A DNA stretch of 19,280 nucleotides from Mesorhizobium amorphae (GTDB taxonomy: Bacteria; Pseudomonadota; Alphaproteobacteria; Rhizobiales; Rhizobiaceae). The notes below the pieces were generated by a model, which was not told where the DNA came from, did no database searches, and was given only the letters and a program-made list of their open reading frames with translations. The DNA is taken from contig QFNI01000065.1 of the NCBI GenBank assembly GCA_003240775.1, positions 1 to 19,280 on the forward strand. Direction: 5' to 3'. Position 1 is the stretch's first letter, and every line of letters starts with the position of its first letter. This document shows, piece after piece, positions 8,371 to 16,938 of this stretch. The translations under genes were made by a program, and so were the position numbers.

Positions 8371-9704
8371 GGCACGAGAACCGCGTTGCCTGGACCGAAG
8401 GCATGTTCCTGCGGGTTCAGCATTTCCAGCAGGCCGACCGCTGGACCGAGCGCACCGTGCGCACCGCCGTGCGCGACCTCGCGCTGCACGGCTGGGGCGT
8501 GTCGGCGATCGAGATCGACCGCGAGGCGCTTTCCATCGGCCGCTTCGCGCTGGCCGCGGTACGCGGCACCATGCCCGACGGTACGCCGTTCGAGGCGCCG
8601 GGGGACGCTGACTTGCCGCCTGCCGTGGAATTGGGGCCGAATGTCAAGGACGCGCTGGTCTATCTCGCGCTGCCCACCCGCCGACCGGGGCGCGCCGACA
8701 TCGCGAGCGAGGAGACGGGCGGCACCGGCATCCGCGTGGTCGCTTCGGCTTATGAGGCGCCCGATGCCAATGCGGGCAGCGACTTCTCCGCGCCCATCGA
8801 GGTCGGGCGGCTGCGGCTGCGGCATCTCGTGACGGGCGACGAATTGAGCGGGCACGACCTGATCGGCTTGGCGCGCATCGTCGAAGTGCGCCCCGACCAG
8901 GCCGTGGTGCTGGACGAGGGCTTCATTCCGCCGAGCCTCAACTGCGACGCGGGCGGGCGGCTGCTGGCGCTCCTCAACGAGCTGCTCGGCATCGTCCGCC
9001 ATCGGGCCGAAGCCGTGTCGCGCCGCATCGGCGATCCCACCGTGCGCGGCACGGCCGAAGTGGGCGACTTTCTTCTGCTTCAGACGCTGAACCGGGCCGA
9101 GCCCCTGCTCGCGCATCTTTCCGCCCAGGCACGCCAGATCCACCCCGAGGATTTCTACCGCGCCTGCCTGCAACTGGCGGGAGAACTCGCGACCTTCACC
9201 GCGCCCACCAAGCGCGCGGCAAGCTTTCCGCCCTACCGGCACGACGATTTACAAGTGACCTTCGCAGCCGTTTTCGACGACCTGCGCGCCTCGCTTTCCG
9301 CCATGCTGGAACAGGCCGCCGTTTCGATCCCGCTCGCCGAGCGCCGCTATGGCGTGCGCGTGGGCACGATCAACGACCGCACGCTGCTGACCGGCACCGG
9401 CTTCGTGCTGGCCGTGCGCGCCGACATGGCCGCCGAAACCCTGCGCCGCAACCTGCCCAACCAGATCAAGGTGGGGCCGGTCGAGCGCATCGCGGAACTC
9501 GTCAACGTAGCACTCCCCGGCATCCCCGTGCAGCCCTTACCCGTGCTGCCGCGCCAGCTGCCCTATCGCGCGGGCACGATCTATTTCGAGCTGGATACGG
9601 CTTCCCCCATGTGGAAGCAGTTGGATAGCTCGGGCGCCATCGCGCTGCACCTGGCCGGCGACTTCCCCAACCTTGAACTCGAACTGTGGGCGCTGAAGGA
9701 ATGA
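8367..9704 (+). CDS. tssK: T6SS baseplate-to-membrane connector TssK (ImpJ/VasE)
   Basis: A 445-residue protein from ATG 8367, overlapping the fha stop (ATGA) with a purine-rich GGAAGGA at 8356-8362. The opening NRVAWTEGMFLRVQHFQQAD is the hallmark TssK N-terminus, usually written W-x-E-G-x-F-L-x-x-Q-H-F-Q. The middle contains a long helical region around LLALLNELLGIVRHRAEAV, and the C-terminal part has LRRNLPNQIKVGPVERIAEL followed by YFELDTASPMWKQL, both family landmarks. TssK trimers bind the TssFG wedge with their N-terminal shell and the TssL/TssM membrane complex with their C-terminal head. The long in-frame extension upstream of 8367 is a shadow of fha and is not part of the protein. 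Confidence 0.96.
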   Translation: MRHENRVAWTEGMFLRVQHFQQADRWTERTVRTAVRDLALHGWGVSAIEIDREALSIGRFALAAVRGTMPDGTPFEAPGDADLPPAVELGPNVKDALVYLALPTRRPGRADIASEETGGTGIRVVASAYEAPDANAGSDFSAPIEVGRLRLRHLVTGDELSGHDLIGLARIVEVRPDQAVVLDEGFIPPSLNCDAGGRLLALLNELLGIVRHRAEAVSRRIGDPTVRGTAEVGDFLLLQTLNRAEPLLAHLSAQARQIHPEDFYRACLQLAGELATFTAPTKRAASFPPYRHDDLQVTFAAVFDDLRASLSAMLEQAAVSIPLAERRYGVRVGTINDRTLLTGTGFVLAVRADMAAETLRRNLPNQIKVGPVERIAELVNVALPGIPVQPLPVLPRQLPYRAGTIYFELDTASPMWKQLDSSGAIALHLAGDFPNLELELWALKE

Positions 9705-11179
9705 GTGCCGCGGATGCAGCCCGTGAGGGAACGACGGTCGCGCCGACGGCCGAGGCGCAGCGCCGCGCAGCACTCGCTTCCGGCCTGGCCGACGTGTTCG
9801 ACGAACTCGGCCAGGACCGGCCGCACGAGAACAACCGCGCGGTGTCGGCCGAACGCTTCGAGAAGCTGTTGTCCGAATTCAGGCTGGGGGGCGGGCTGCC
9901 GGCCATCGTGACGGCCGCCGGGCCGCTGCTTGCGCTGGCCCACGCGCTGCGCGAAGCGCACACCGAGCCCGACATGGAGGGGCTTCGCACGCTCGCGATC
10001 GCCGCCGTGCGCGACTACGAGCGCGACCTGGCCGGCGCCCGCATCGCGCCCGAGCGGGCACGCGCAGCGCACTACGTGGTCTGCGCGACCATCGACGACG
10101 TGGTGCTCTCGCAGCCCTGGGGCGTGCAGGGCGGCTGGGCGCGCTCGGGCCTCGTTTCCACCTTCCACATGGATGTCACCGGCGGCGACCGGGTGTTCGA
10201 CCTGCTCGATCACTTCCACCGCAACCCCGGTGCCAACAAGGACATCCTGTTTCTGATCTATCTCTGCCTGTCGCTCGCATTCGAGGGCCGCACGCGGGTG
10301 TCGCCGCGCGGCACGCTGGAACTGATGCAGGTGCGCGACGGGCTCTACCGCACGCTGCGCGGCCAGTTCGGCGATTTCGAGCGCGAACTCTCGCCCCACT
10401 GGCGCGGCGTCTCGGCCCGCCACAAGCCCTTGCGCAACTGGACGGCACTGTGGGCGCTGCTCGCGGCCCTCGTGCTCGTCTTGGCTATCGGCTATCTGCT
10501 GTTCACGCTTGCACTGAACCGCGCTTCCGACACCACGCTTGCGGGCTTCGCAGGTGCTGTGGCCGAACCGGTGCCGAGCCTGGCCGCGGTGCCCGATCCC
10601 GACCCGCCCACCGAGGTGGCCGAGGCCACCGTCAGCCCGCCCGTCGATCCCACGCCGGATGCGCCTCCGCCCACCGAGCAGCCGCCGCAGCGCGACGCCA
10701 TCGGCGAGTTCGCAGCCTTTCTGCAGCCCGAGGTGGACCAGAACCTCGTCGGCCTCACGCGCGACGGGAACTCGGTGTTGATCCGCATCCGCAACACCGG
10801 GCTGTTCGAGACGGGAAGTGCCGCCGTCGACCCTGACTTCCAGAGCCTTCTCACGCGCATCGGAACGGCGATCGCGCAGGAGAACTTCCGGGCGGTGGTG
10901 ATCGGTCACACCGACGACGTGCCGATCCGCACCGCGCAATACCCCTCCAACTGGCACCTCTCGCAGGCGCGCGCCGAAGCCGTGGCAAAGGTGCTCGAGC
11001 AGTATGCGGGGCCGGGCGCCATCACCTTCGAGGGCCGGGCCGAAAACCAGCCTGTCGCCGACAACGCGACCGAGGAGGGCCGCGAGGCCAACCGGCGCAC
11101 GGAAATCCTGGTGATCGGCGCGGGCGCTCGCGCAGCCGAGGCGCCCACACCCGGCGCAAACGGGGAGGCCCAGCCGTGA
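9701..11179 (+). CDS. tssL: T6SS membrane-complex protein TssL with C-terminal OmpA-like peptidoglycan-binding domain (ImpK)
   Basis: A 492-residue protein. ATG 9701 overlaps the tssK stop (ATGA). An AAGGA directly abuts it, so initiation probably relies on coupling; GTG 9686 is a less likely alternative. Residues 25-245 form the cytoplasmic TssL domain (FEKLLSEF, ARAAHYVVCATIDDVVL, GGDRVFDLLDHF, IYLCLSLAFEGR). One transmembrane segment spans about 250-272 (ALLAALVLVLAIGYLLFTLA). A proline-rich linker covers about 286-334. The OmpA-like domain (about 340-485) carries GHTDDVPI at 402-409, NWHLSQARAEAVAKVL and EANRRTEILV, the residues expected for binding peptidoglycan. TssL partners TssM in the inner membrane. 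Threonines 11, 12 and 16 sit in the disordered N-terminus, where the A. tumefaciens protein is phosphorylated by PpkA. Confidence 0.95.
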   Translation: MSAADAAREGTTVAPTAEAQRRAALASGLADVFDELGQDRPHENNRAVSAERFEKLLSEFRLGGGLPAIVTAAGPLLALAHALREAHTEPDMEGLRTLAIAAVRDYERDLAGARIAPERARAAHYVVCATIDDVVLSQPWGVQGGWARSGLVSTFHMDVTGGDRVFDLLDHFHRNPGANKDILFLIYLCLSLAFEGRTRVSPRGTLELMQVRDGLYRTLRGQFGDFERELSPHWRGVSARHKPLRNWTALWALLAALVLVLAIGYLLFTLALNRASDTTLAGFAGAVAEPVPSLAAVPDPDPPTEVAEATVSPPVDPTPDAPPPTEQPPQRDAIGEFAAFLQPEVDQNLVGLTRDGNSVLIRIRNTGLFETGSAAVDPDFQSLLTRIGTAIAQENFRAVVIGHTDDVPIRTAQYPSNWHLSQARAEAVAKVLEQYAGPGAITFEGRAENQPVADNATEEGREANRRTEILVIGAGARAAEAPTPGANGEAQP

Positions 11180-14100
11180 ACCCGTTGAACCTGTTCTACA
11201 CGATCCGCGCCTATGTGGATTCCTACGCCCACATCGTCGGCCTGCGATTCTTGTCGCTTCTGTGGTTCGTGGCCATCGCCTTCGTGGTGTGGTTCTACGG
11301 CTCATATATCGGCTGGGGCACGTTCCGGCCGCTGGAGCCGGCGCAGAACCGGCTGATCGCCATCGGGATCGTCTTCGCGCTCTGGCTCGTCTGGTTCGCC
11401 TGGTCCTGGTGGCGCGCACGGCGCGCGGATGCTGCCCTCATCGACGATGTGACGGGCGAAGGCACCGTCAATCCGCAGGCCGAGGCCCGCGCCGAGGTGG
11501 AGACACTCCGCGTCCGCCTGCGCGATGCGCTCCAGACGCTGCGCAAGGTGTCGGGCAAGCGCTTCGGCTATGTCTACGAGCTGCCTTGGTATCTGCTGAT
11601 GGGCGCGCCCGGCTCGGGCAAGACCACCAGCCTTTCCAATTCGGGGCTGAAGTTCCCACTGGGCGAAGGCATGGGCGCCGAGCCCATCAGCGGGGTGGGC
11701 GGCACGCGCCATTGCGACTGGTGGTTCGCCGAAGACGCGATCCTGCTCGACACGGCGGGCCGCTATACCACGCAAAACACCTTCGGCGGGGTGGACAAGG
11801 CGGGCTGGAACGGCTTCCTCGCCATGCTGCGCAAGCGCCGCCCCTCGCAGCCCGTCAACGGCGTTCTGGTGACGCTGTCGATCCCCGACCTGCTCGACCG
11901 CGATCCCGCCGAGCGCCTGGAGGAAATCCGCTCCATCCGCCAGCGGCTGAGCGAGATGGACGAGCTTCTGCGCGCGCGCATTCCCGTTTATCTCGTGCTG
12001 ACCAAAGCGGATCTTCTCGACGGCTTCCTGCCGTTCTTCGACGGGCTCTCGCGCACCGACCGCGATCAGGTCTGGGGCATGACCTTCGACCTCGACCTGA
12101 GCCAGGACCCGCGCCTCCTGCCCGACCGCTTCCTGTCCGAATTCGACCTGCTGCGCGAGCGGATCGCGGGCATGCTGCTCGAGCGCCTGCAGCAGGAACC
12201 CGACATCGACACGCGCGGGCGCATCTTCCAGCTGCCCGCGCGCCTCTCGCTTCTGCGCGAGCCGGTGCACGAGGTGCTCTCCGAGCTCTGCTCGCAATCC
12301 AAGCTCGTTTCCGCCCCTCTCGTGCGCGGGGTCTACATCGCCTCTGGCACGCAGGACGCGATGGCCGCTGTTCCGCAGAGTGCCGCGAAGGGCCAGGGGC
12401 GCACCATGCGGCGCTCCTATTTCCTGCAACGCCTGTTCAGCGACGTGATCTTCGAGGAGGCCGCACTCGTCGCGCAGGACAAGCGCCTGTCTGGCCGTTC
12501 GCTGGTCATCCGCCGCGCGGCCTATGCTGTGGCGGCGGCGCTCGTGCTTGTCGTGCTCGGCGGCTGGGTCAGCGCTTATCTCCACAATCGCTCTGCCATC
12601 GCCCATGCCGAGGAGCAGACGCGCCTTTTCGGTGAGCAGTCGCGCGGCATTCCCGTGCGCGACGTGGCCGACCACGACTTCTTCCGTGTTCTCACGCCCC
12701 TGGACACACTGCGCGGGGCGACCGCGCGCTTCGGCGAGCCGACGCCCCTGGGCATGGATTTCGGCCTCGACCAGGGCGAGAAGGTGGAAGGCAGCCATCG
12801 GCTCGCCTACGGCCAGTCGCTCAACGCGCTCCTTCTGCCGCGCCTTCTCGTCTATCTCCAGAACCGCCTGGCCGAGCCCGACCTGTCGGTGGCCGACACA
12901 TTCGACGCGCTCAAGCTCTATGCGATGCTGGGCGGCGAAGGCCCGCTCGACCCCGCATTCGTGATCGACCAGAGCGGAAAGATCTTCGATCGCCTTTATC
13001 CCGGCGAGGGCCGCGCGGCGTCGCGTGCGAGCCTCGTTTCCCATGTGGAGGCGCTGGTCGAGCGCCCGCTCGCCAATCTCACGCTGAGCGAGCGTCTTCT
13101 GCGCGAAGGACGCGCCCGCATCGCCGGCCAGACGCTCGCCGCGCGCGCCTACGACCTCCTGCGTTCGGGGCCGGAGGCGGCGGACCTCGCACAATGGACA
13201 CCGGCGTCAGCGCTCGGCACCAGCGGGGAAGCGGCGTTCACGCGACGCTCGGAGGCGTCGCTGCGCGAAGGCGTGCCCGGCCTCTTCACCCGCCAAGGGT
13301 TTCAGAGCGTCGTGCTGCCGGGCCTGGCGCGGGTCTCGCAAACGGCGCTCGACGAGGAATGGGTTCGCGGCACGAGGCCGAGCGCGAGCCAGAGCGCGAC
13401 CGACATCGGGCGCGACGCCCTGCGCCTTTATCTGTCGGAGTTCGAATCCCGCTGGGCCACGCTCTTGTCGGACATCACGATCCGCGAAACGCGCAATCTC
13501 GCGGAAATGACGGAAGTCACCCGCACGCTGTCTTCCGCACCCTACGTGCTGGTCGAACTCTCGCGCTCGGTGGCCGACGCCACGAATCTCTTGGGCGGCA
13601 CTGCGACCGGCGCGGGCGAAGAAGCAAACCCGCTGGTGGCGCTGCTGCCCGTCGATCCCGCCTCCCTGCCGGACCCCTATCTCAGGCTGCGCGAGGCTTT
13701 GGCACCGTCCGAGGGTTCAGCACCTGCCGCGGAAGGCGAAGAGCCGCAATCCGCGATCCAGCGGCTCCAGCCTCTCATCGAAGCGCTCTACGCCCAGCTT
13801 TCGCGGGCATCCGCCTCATCGGCCGAGGTCGCGGCGATCTTCGACGTGGACGGGCAACTCGCACAGGCGAACCAGGCTCTGGTGGGCGAGGCGCGCCGGC
13901 TGCCGCCGCCGGTCGATGCCTGGGTGGGCGCGTTGGCTGCGGGCGTCGACACGCTCGCAGTTTCGACCGCACGTGCGAGCCTGGATGCGGAATGGCGCGC
14001 CAACGGGGCCCGCGTCTGCGCCGATACGATTACGGGGCGCTATCCCTTCGAGGCGAATGCGCAACGCGAGGTGGCGCTGAACGACTTCGTGCGGGTGTTC

Positions 14101-14664
14101 GGCCCGCGCGGCGTTTTCCGCAGCTTCTTCGACGAGCGGCTGAAGCCCTTCGTGGACACCTCCGCCACACCTTGGCGCTGGCGCGGCAGCTTCGGGCTCG
14201 AGGGCCGGGAAAGCGACGCGCTCGCCCAGTTCGCGCGCGCGCAGGCCATCACGGATGCTTTCTTCACGAGCGGCGAGCAACCCTCCGTCTCGCTCAACGT
14301 CACCCCCCGCGCGCTCGGTCCCGATGCCACCGCCGTGGTGCTCGAGATCGGCGGCGAGCGCCTGGGCTTCACCGGCGGGCCGATCCAGTCTCGCACCCTC
14401 GTCTGGCCATCGCCCGAGGGGCAGGCGCAGTCGCGCGTGATCATCCAGCCGGGCGGCTGGCAGAATGCGGTGTCGCGCACCGGGCCTTGGTCGGCCATGC
14501 GCTTGTTCGATGCGGCGGAGAAAAGCACCGTAAGCCCCGACCGCTTCATCGCCCGTTTCACGGTGGATGGGCGCTGGGCTGAGTTCGAGGTGCAGGCCGG
14601 TTCCGTGGTGAACCCCTTCGCAACGGATGCACTGACGAGCTTCCGCTGCCCGGAGGCGCTGTGA
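11176..14664 (+). CDS. tssM: T6SS inner-membrane channel protein TssM (IcmF/ImpL)
   Basis: A 1162-residue protein from GTG 11176 (GTGA overlap with tssL; GGGGAGG at 11162-11168). Two N-terminal membrane helices lie at about 25-42 and 60-79. The cytoplasmic NTPase domain keeps Walker A GAPGSGKTT (143-151), Walker B-like ILLDTAGRYT with D192-T-A-G195, and a TKAD specificity motif at 276-279. A third membrane helix at about 449-468 is followed by a periplasmic region of about 690 residues. TssM with TssL forms the trans-envelope complex. The intact Walker A resembles the A. tumefaciens protein, where ATP binding by TssM is reported to matter for TssL activation. The C-terminal periplasmic domain normally binds the lipoprotein TssJ, but no TssJ gene is in the window. 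Confidence 0.96.
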   Translation: MNPLNLFYTIRAYVDSYAHIVGLRFLSLLWFVAIAFVVWFYGSYIGWGTFRPLEPAQNRLIAIGIVFALWLVWFAWSWWRARRADAALIDDVTGEGTVNPQAEARAEVETLRVRLRDALQTLRKVSGKRFGYVYELPWYLLMGAPGSGKTTSLSNSGLKFPLGEGMGAEPISGVGGTRHCDWWFAEDAILLDTAGRYTTQNTFGGVDKAGWNGFLAMLRKRRPSQPVNGVLVTLSIPDLLDRDPAERLEEIRSIRQRLSEMDELLRARIPVYLVLTKADLLDGFLPFFDGLSRTDRDQVWGMTFDLDLSQDPRLLPDRFLSEFDLLRERIAGMLLERLQQEPDIDTRGRIFQLPARLSLLREPVHEVLSELCSQSKLVSAPLVRGVYIASGTQDAMAAVPQSAAKGQGRTMRRSYFLQRLFSDVIFEEAALVAQDKRLSGRSLVIRRAAYAVAAALVLVVLGGWVSAYLHNRSAIAHAEEQTRLFGEQSRGIPVRDVADHDFFRVLTPLDTLRGATARFGEPTPLGMDFGLDQGEKVEGSHRLAYGQSLNALLLPRLLVYLQNRLAEPDLSVADTFDALKLYAMLGGEGPLDPAFVIDQSGKIFDRLYPGEGRAASRASLVSHVEALVERPLANLTLSERLLREGRARIAGQTLAARAYDLLRSGPEAADLAQWTPASALGTSGEAAFTRRSEASLREGVPGLFTRQGFQSVVLPGLARVSQTALDEEWVRGTRPSASQSATDIGRDALRLYLSEFESRWATLLSDITIRETRNLAEMTEVTRTLSSAPYVLVELSRSVADATNLLGGTATGAGEEANPLVALLPVDPASLPDPYLRLREALAPSEGSAPAAEGEEPQSAIQRLQPLIEALYAQLSRASASSAEVAAIFDVDGQLAQANQALVGEARRLPPPVDAWVGALAAGVDTLAVSTARASLDAEWRANGARVCADTITGRYPFEANAQREVALNDFVRVFGPRGVFRSFFDERLKPFVDTSATPWRWRGSFGLEGRESDALAQFARAQAITDAFFTSGEQPSVSLNVTPRALGPDATAVVLEIGGERLGFTGGPIQSRTLVWPSPEGQAQSRVIIQPGGWQNAVSRTGPWSAMRLFDAAEKSTVSPDRFIARFTVDGRWAEFEVQAGSVVNPFATDALTSFRCPEAL

Positions 14665-15986
14665 TGCGGGGGGTCGCCGAGCGCGCGCCGCCCCCGCCCG
14701 CCGAATCCGGCTTCTTCGGCAAGGTCGCAAGCCACGGCGACTTCGTCGCGAGCCGCTTCGACCGATCCTTGCGCGATCTGCTCGACGGCTGGCTTCAGCG
14801 CTCGCTCGACCATGAGCGGCGCGAACGCGGTGATGGCTGGCGGGCGAGCTTTGCCAAGATGCCGATCTGGCGTTTCGTTCTGGGCGCCGAGGTGGCGGGG
14901 CGGGCCCCGGTGATCGGCGTGATGGGGCCGAGCGCGGATCGCGTCGGCCGGGCGTTTCCGCTCTTCGTGGTGCGCCGCGTGCCCGGCTATCGCGGGCCCA
15001 CGCGCGCGCTTTCCTCCGAAACCGCATGGTTCGCGGCTGCCGAGAAGCTGCTTCGTCAGGCAGCTCACCCCGGCTTCCAGCTGTCGAGTTTCGACAGCGA
15101 CCTGACCGAGCTTCCCTCGCTCGCAGGCGCACCGCGCGCCTATAGCGATCTGCCGCCCGAGGCCGGGCACTCCTTTTGGTGGACGGAGGAACGTCGCGCC
15201 GGCGGACGTCGGTTTGCGGCGATCGGCTTGCCTGCGCCCACGAGCTTCGGCCGGTTCCTCGGCGACTCCGAGGTCTCGGCCCCCGTTGCTGCGCCGCGCG
15301 CGCAAGCGAACGCACGGGTTGCGCCCGAATTGCCGCGTCTGCGCGTTGCCTCGTCTCATGCGACCCATGCCGGCGCCCGCCTGCGCGTGAACGCGGCGCG
15401 CGTGACCGATCCTGCGCTTGCGCATATCCATGCCTTGGCCGACAGCCAGACAGCTACAGCCCAAGCGACCGAGCTTGCGATGGACCGGCTGTCCCGTGTT
15501 GCGGCGTCTTCCAACCTTTCCGATCTCGTGGCGGCGACGAAGGGCGCCCTGGGCACGGCGAACACTCTGCTGCGCACGGGAGCCACAGGTGAACCGCCTT
15601 CGGCGGCCGTTGTGGCGCTCGTTTCCACGGCTCGCGATTATGCCGTCGTGTGGGCGGGAGACGCGCGCGCCTATCTGCTGCGCGACGGCCTGATGCGGCT
15701 TCTCACCCGCGACCATCTGGAGGTGGGCCTGAGGCGGCGTCTGTCTCGCTCGGTCGGCGGGTCCGCGCAATTCTCCTGCGACACGGCGGGCGATGTCCTG
15801 CACGCGGGCGATCGCTTTCTTCTCGCATCTTCCGCTCTTGTTCGGGCCGTGCCGGAAAGGCTGATGGCGGAAAGGCTCGGCAGCCTGGCTGCAGACGAAA
15901 CGGCCGGCGCTCTCGTGCAGGAAGCCTTGGTGGGAGGTGTGGCGGAGAACGTCGCGGCTGTCGTCATCGACTTCGCGCATCCATGA
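14664..15986 (+). CDS. tagF: TagF-PP2C fusion, post-translational T6SS repressor with a degenerate phosphatase domain (ImpM)
   Basis: A 440-residue protein. GGAGG (14652-14656) favours ATG 14664 (seven bases away) over GTG 14661, which would add one residue. Residues 12-200 are a TagF domain (GFFGKVASHGDFVASRF, GWLQRSLDH, MGPSADRVGRAFPLFV). Residues about 228-440 follow the PP2C layout, with GDARAYLLRDGLMRLLTRDH at 332-351 matching the conserved GDSR region. The metal-binding motifs are mostly gone: NED reads N243-A-A, ADG reads A-D260-S, SDGL reads S390-A-L and DN reads E428-N. Only D260 of the usual acidic residues remains. The TagF-PppA fusion is known in A. tumefaciens, where TagF represses T6SS through Fha. 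Here phosphatase activity is probably lost, so the domain may act as a binding module. Homology is firm; loss of activity is inferred. Confidence 0.9.
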   Translation: MRGVAERAPPPPAESGFFGKVASHGDFVASRFDRSLRDLLDGWLQRSLDHERRERGDGWRASFAKMPIWRFVLGAEVAGRAPVIGVMGPSADRVGRAFPLFVVRRVPGYRGPTRALSSETAWFAAAEKLLRQAAHPGFQLSSFDSDLTELPSLAGAPRAYSDLPPEAGHSFWWTEERRAGGRRFAAIGLPAPTSFGRFLGDSEVSAPVAAPRAQANARVAPELPRLRVASSHATHAGARLRVNAARVTDPALAHIHALADSQTATAQATELAMDRLSRVAASSNLSDLVAATKGALGTANTLLRTGATGEPPSAAVVALVSTARDYAVVWAGDARAYLLRDGLMRLLTRDHLEVGLRRRLSRSVGGSAQFSCDTAGDVLHAGDRFLLASSALVRAVPERLMAERLGSLAADETAGALVQEALVGGVAENVAAVVIDFAHP

Positions 15987-16873
15987 CCGGGCTCGACCCG
16001 CGCTTTGCCGATCTCGCCCAAGCCTATGGAGGTCTGTCGCGGTCTCTCGCTGCGATAAAGCCGGCAAGCGAACGCGCACTGGCACGAAACGCCGTGCGCG
16101 ACGCCCTCGACCGCTCGGCTGCCGAATTGAACACGGCTCTCACACTGGTGGCCGATACATTTTGGGTGGAAGGGGTCGCTCACGCCGGCAACCCGTTTCA
16201 AATCCTGAAACTGCGCCACCGCGATCTCGGGACGACGCACGCTCTCAAGACCATCGCGCGAGAACGAGCCGCGCCGCACTGGCGTGACATGCTTCTGCGG
16301 GAAGGGGAACATCATCTTCGGGTGCCGCCGCACCCGAATGTTCTTCCCGCACGCGCCGTCCTGCGCCTTCCGGATGGCCGGCCCGCACTCCTGCTCGACT
16401 GGTCGGATGGTGTGACGCTGGCCGATCATCTCACAGCGGCGGCCATTTCAGAAACAGCGGCGATGGCACTCCTGCATCGCCTTTGTGGTGCGCTGGATGC
16501 AGTTCACGCCGCAGGGCTGGTTCATGCCGATGTGTCTCCGAGCAACATCCTGCTCAGCGGACCGGATTGCGCAGACGCGGTTCTGATCGACTTCGGTCTC
16601 AGTGTTCCAGAGGGTGGGGAGCACAATGCCTACGGTCTGGCCGAGGCGGCCACGCACGCATTCGCTTCGCCCGAGCAAAGACGCAGCATGATTCCGCTCG
16701 ACCGCCGCGCAGACCTGTTCTCGCTCGGCAAGATCGCGCGAATGCTTACGACACCATCAAACGACGGCCCACTGACACGCTGGGCCGATATCCTTTGTGC
16801 TCAAGAGCCGGACGAGCGCCCGAATGATATTTCATCCGCACTTCGTCTGCTCGAGAAGCTGAGGCACGGATAG
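15983..16873 (+). CDS. ppkA: T6SS Hanks-type serine/threonine kinase PpkA (ImpN), short cytoplasmic form
   Basis: A 296-residue protein from ATG 15983, overlapping the tagF stop (ATGA) with no clear ribosome site. The upstream frame extension is a shadow of tagF. Kinase motifs: catalytic lysine K89 in HALKTI, helix-C glutamate candidate E107, catalytic loop HADVSPSNILL with D183 and N188 (HAD rather than HRD), DFG at 203-205, and a SPEQ segment matching APE. The ATP loop expected near residues 62-84 lacks a normal GxGxxG (VEGVAHAGNPFQ). There is no membrane helix or periplasmic domain, unlike the much longer PpkA of Pseudomonas. By analogy with A. tumefaciens it would phosphorylate TssL for recognition by Fha. 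It ends the operon. Confidence 0.88.
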   Translation: MTGLDPRFADLAQAYGGLSRSLAAIKPASERALARNAVRDALDRSAAELNTALTLVADTFWVEGVAHAGNPFQILKLRHRDLGTTHALKTIARERAAPHWRDMLLREGEHHLRVPPHPNVLPARAVLRLPDGRPALLLDWSDGVTLADHLTAAAISETAAMALLHRLCGALDAVHAAGLVHADVSPSNILLSGPDCADAVLIDFGLSVPEGGEHNAYGLAEAATHAFASPEQRRSMIPLDRRADLFSLGKIARMLTTPSNDGPLTRWADILCAQEPDERPNDISSALRLLEKLRHG

Positions 16874-16938
16874 CGGCCGGTTTGCCACACTGTGTTCACT
16901 CCTGCTTCGGCTTGCACACAGACTGAGCAACCCAAGGG

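Noticed and set aside
14040..16085. A 681-codon open frame on the - strand opposite tssM, tagF and ppkA
   Set aside because: It is a product of the strong G/C third-position bias of the + strand genes. Its composition is arginine- and alanine-rich without motifs, and it crosses three well-supported genes.
16895..16922. TGTGT near 16901 and CACACA near 16915 as an operator or terminator between ppkA and the lipoprotein gene
   Set aside because: The arms share only about five bases around a long loop and there is no T-run after them, so neither function is supported.
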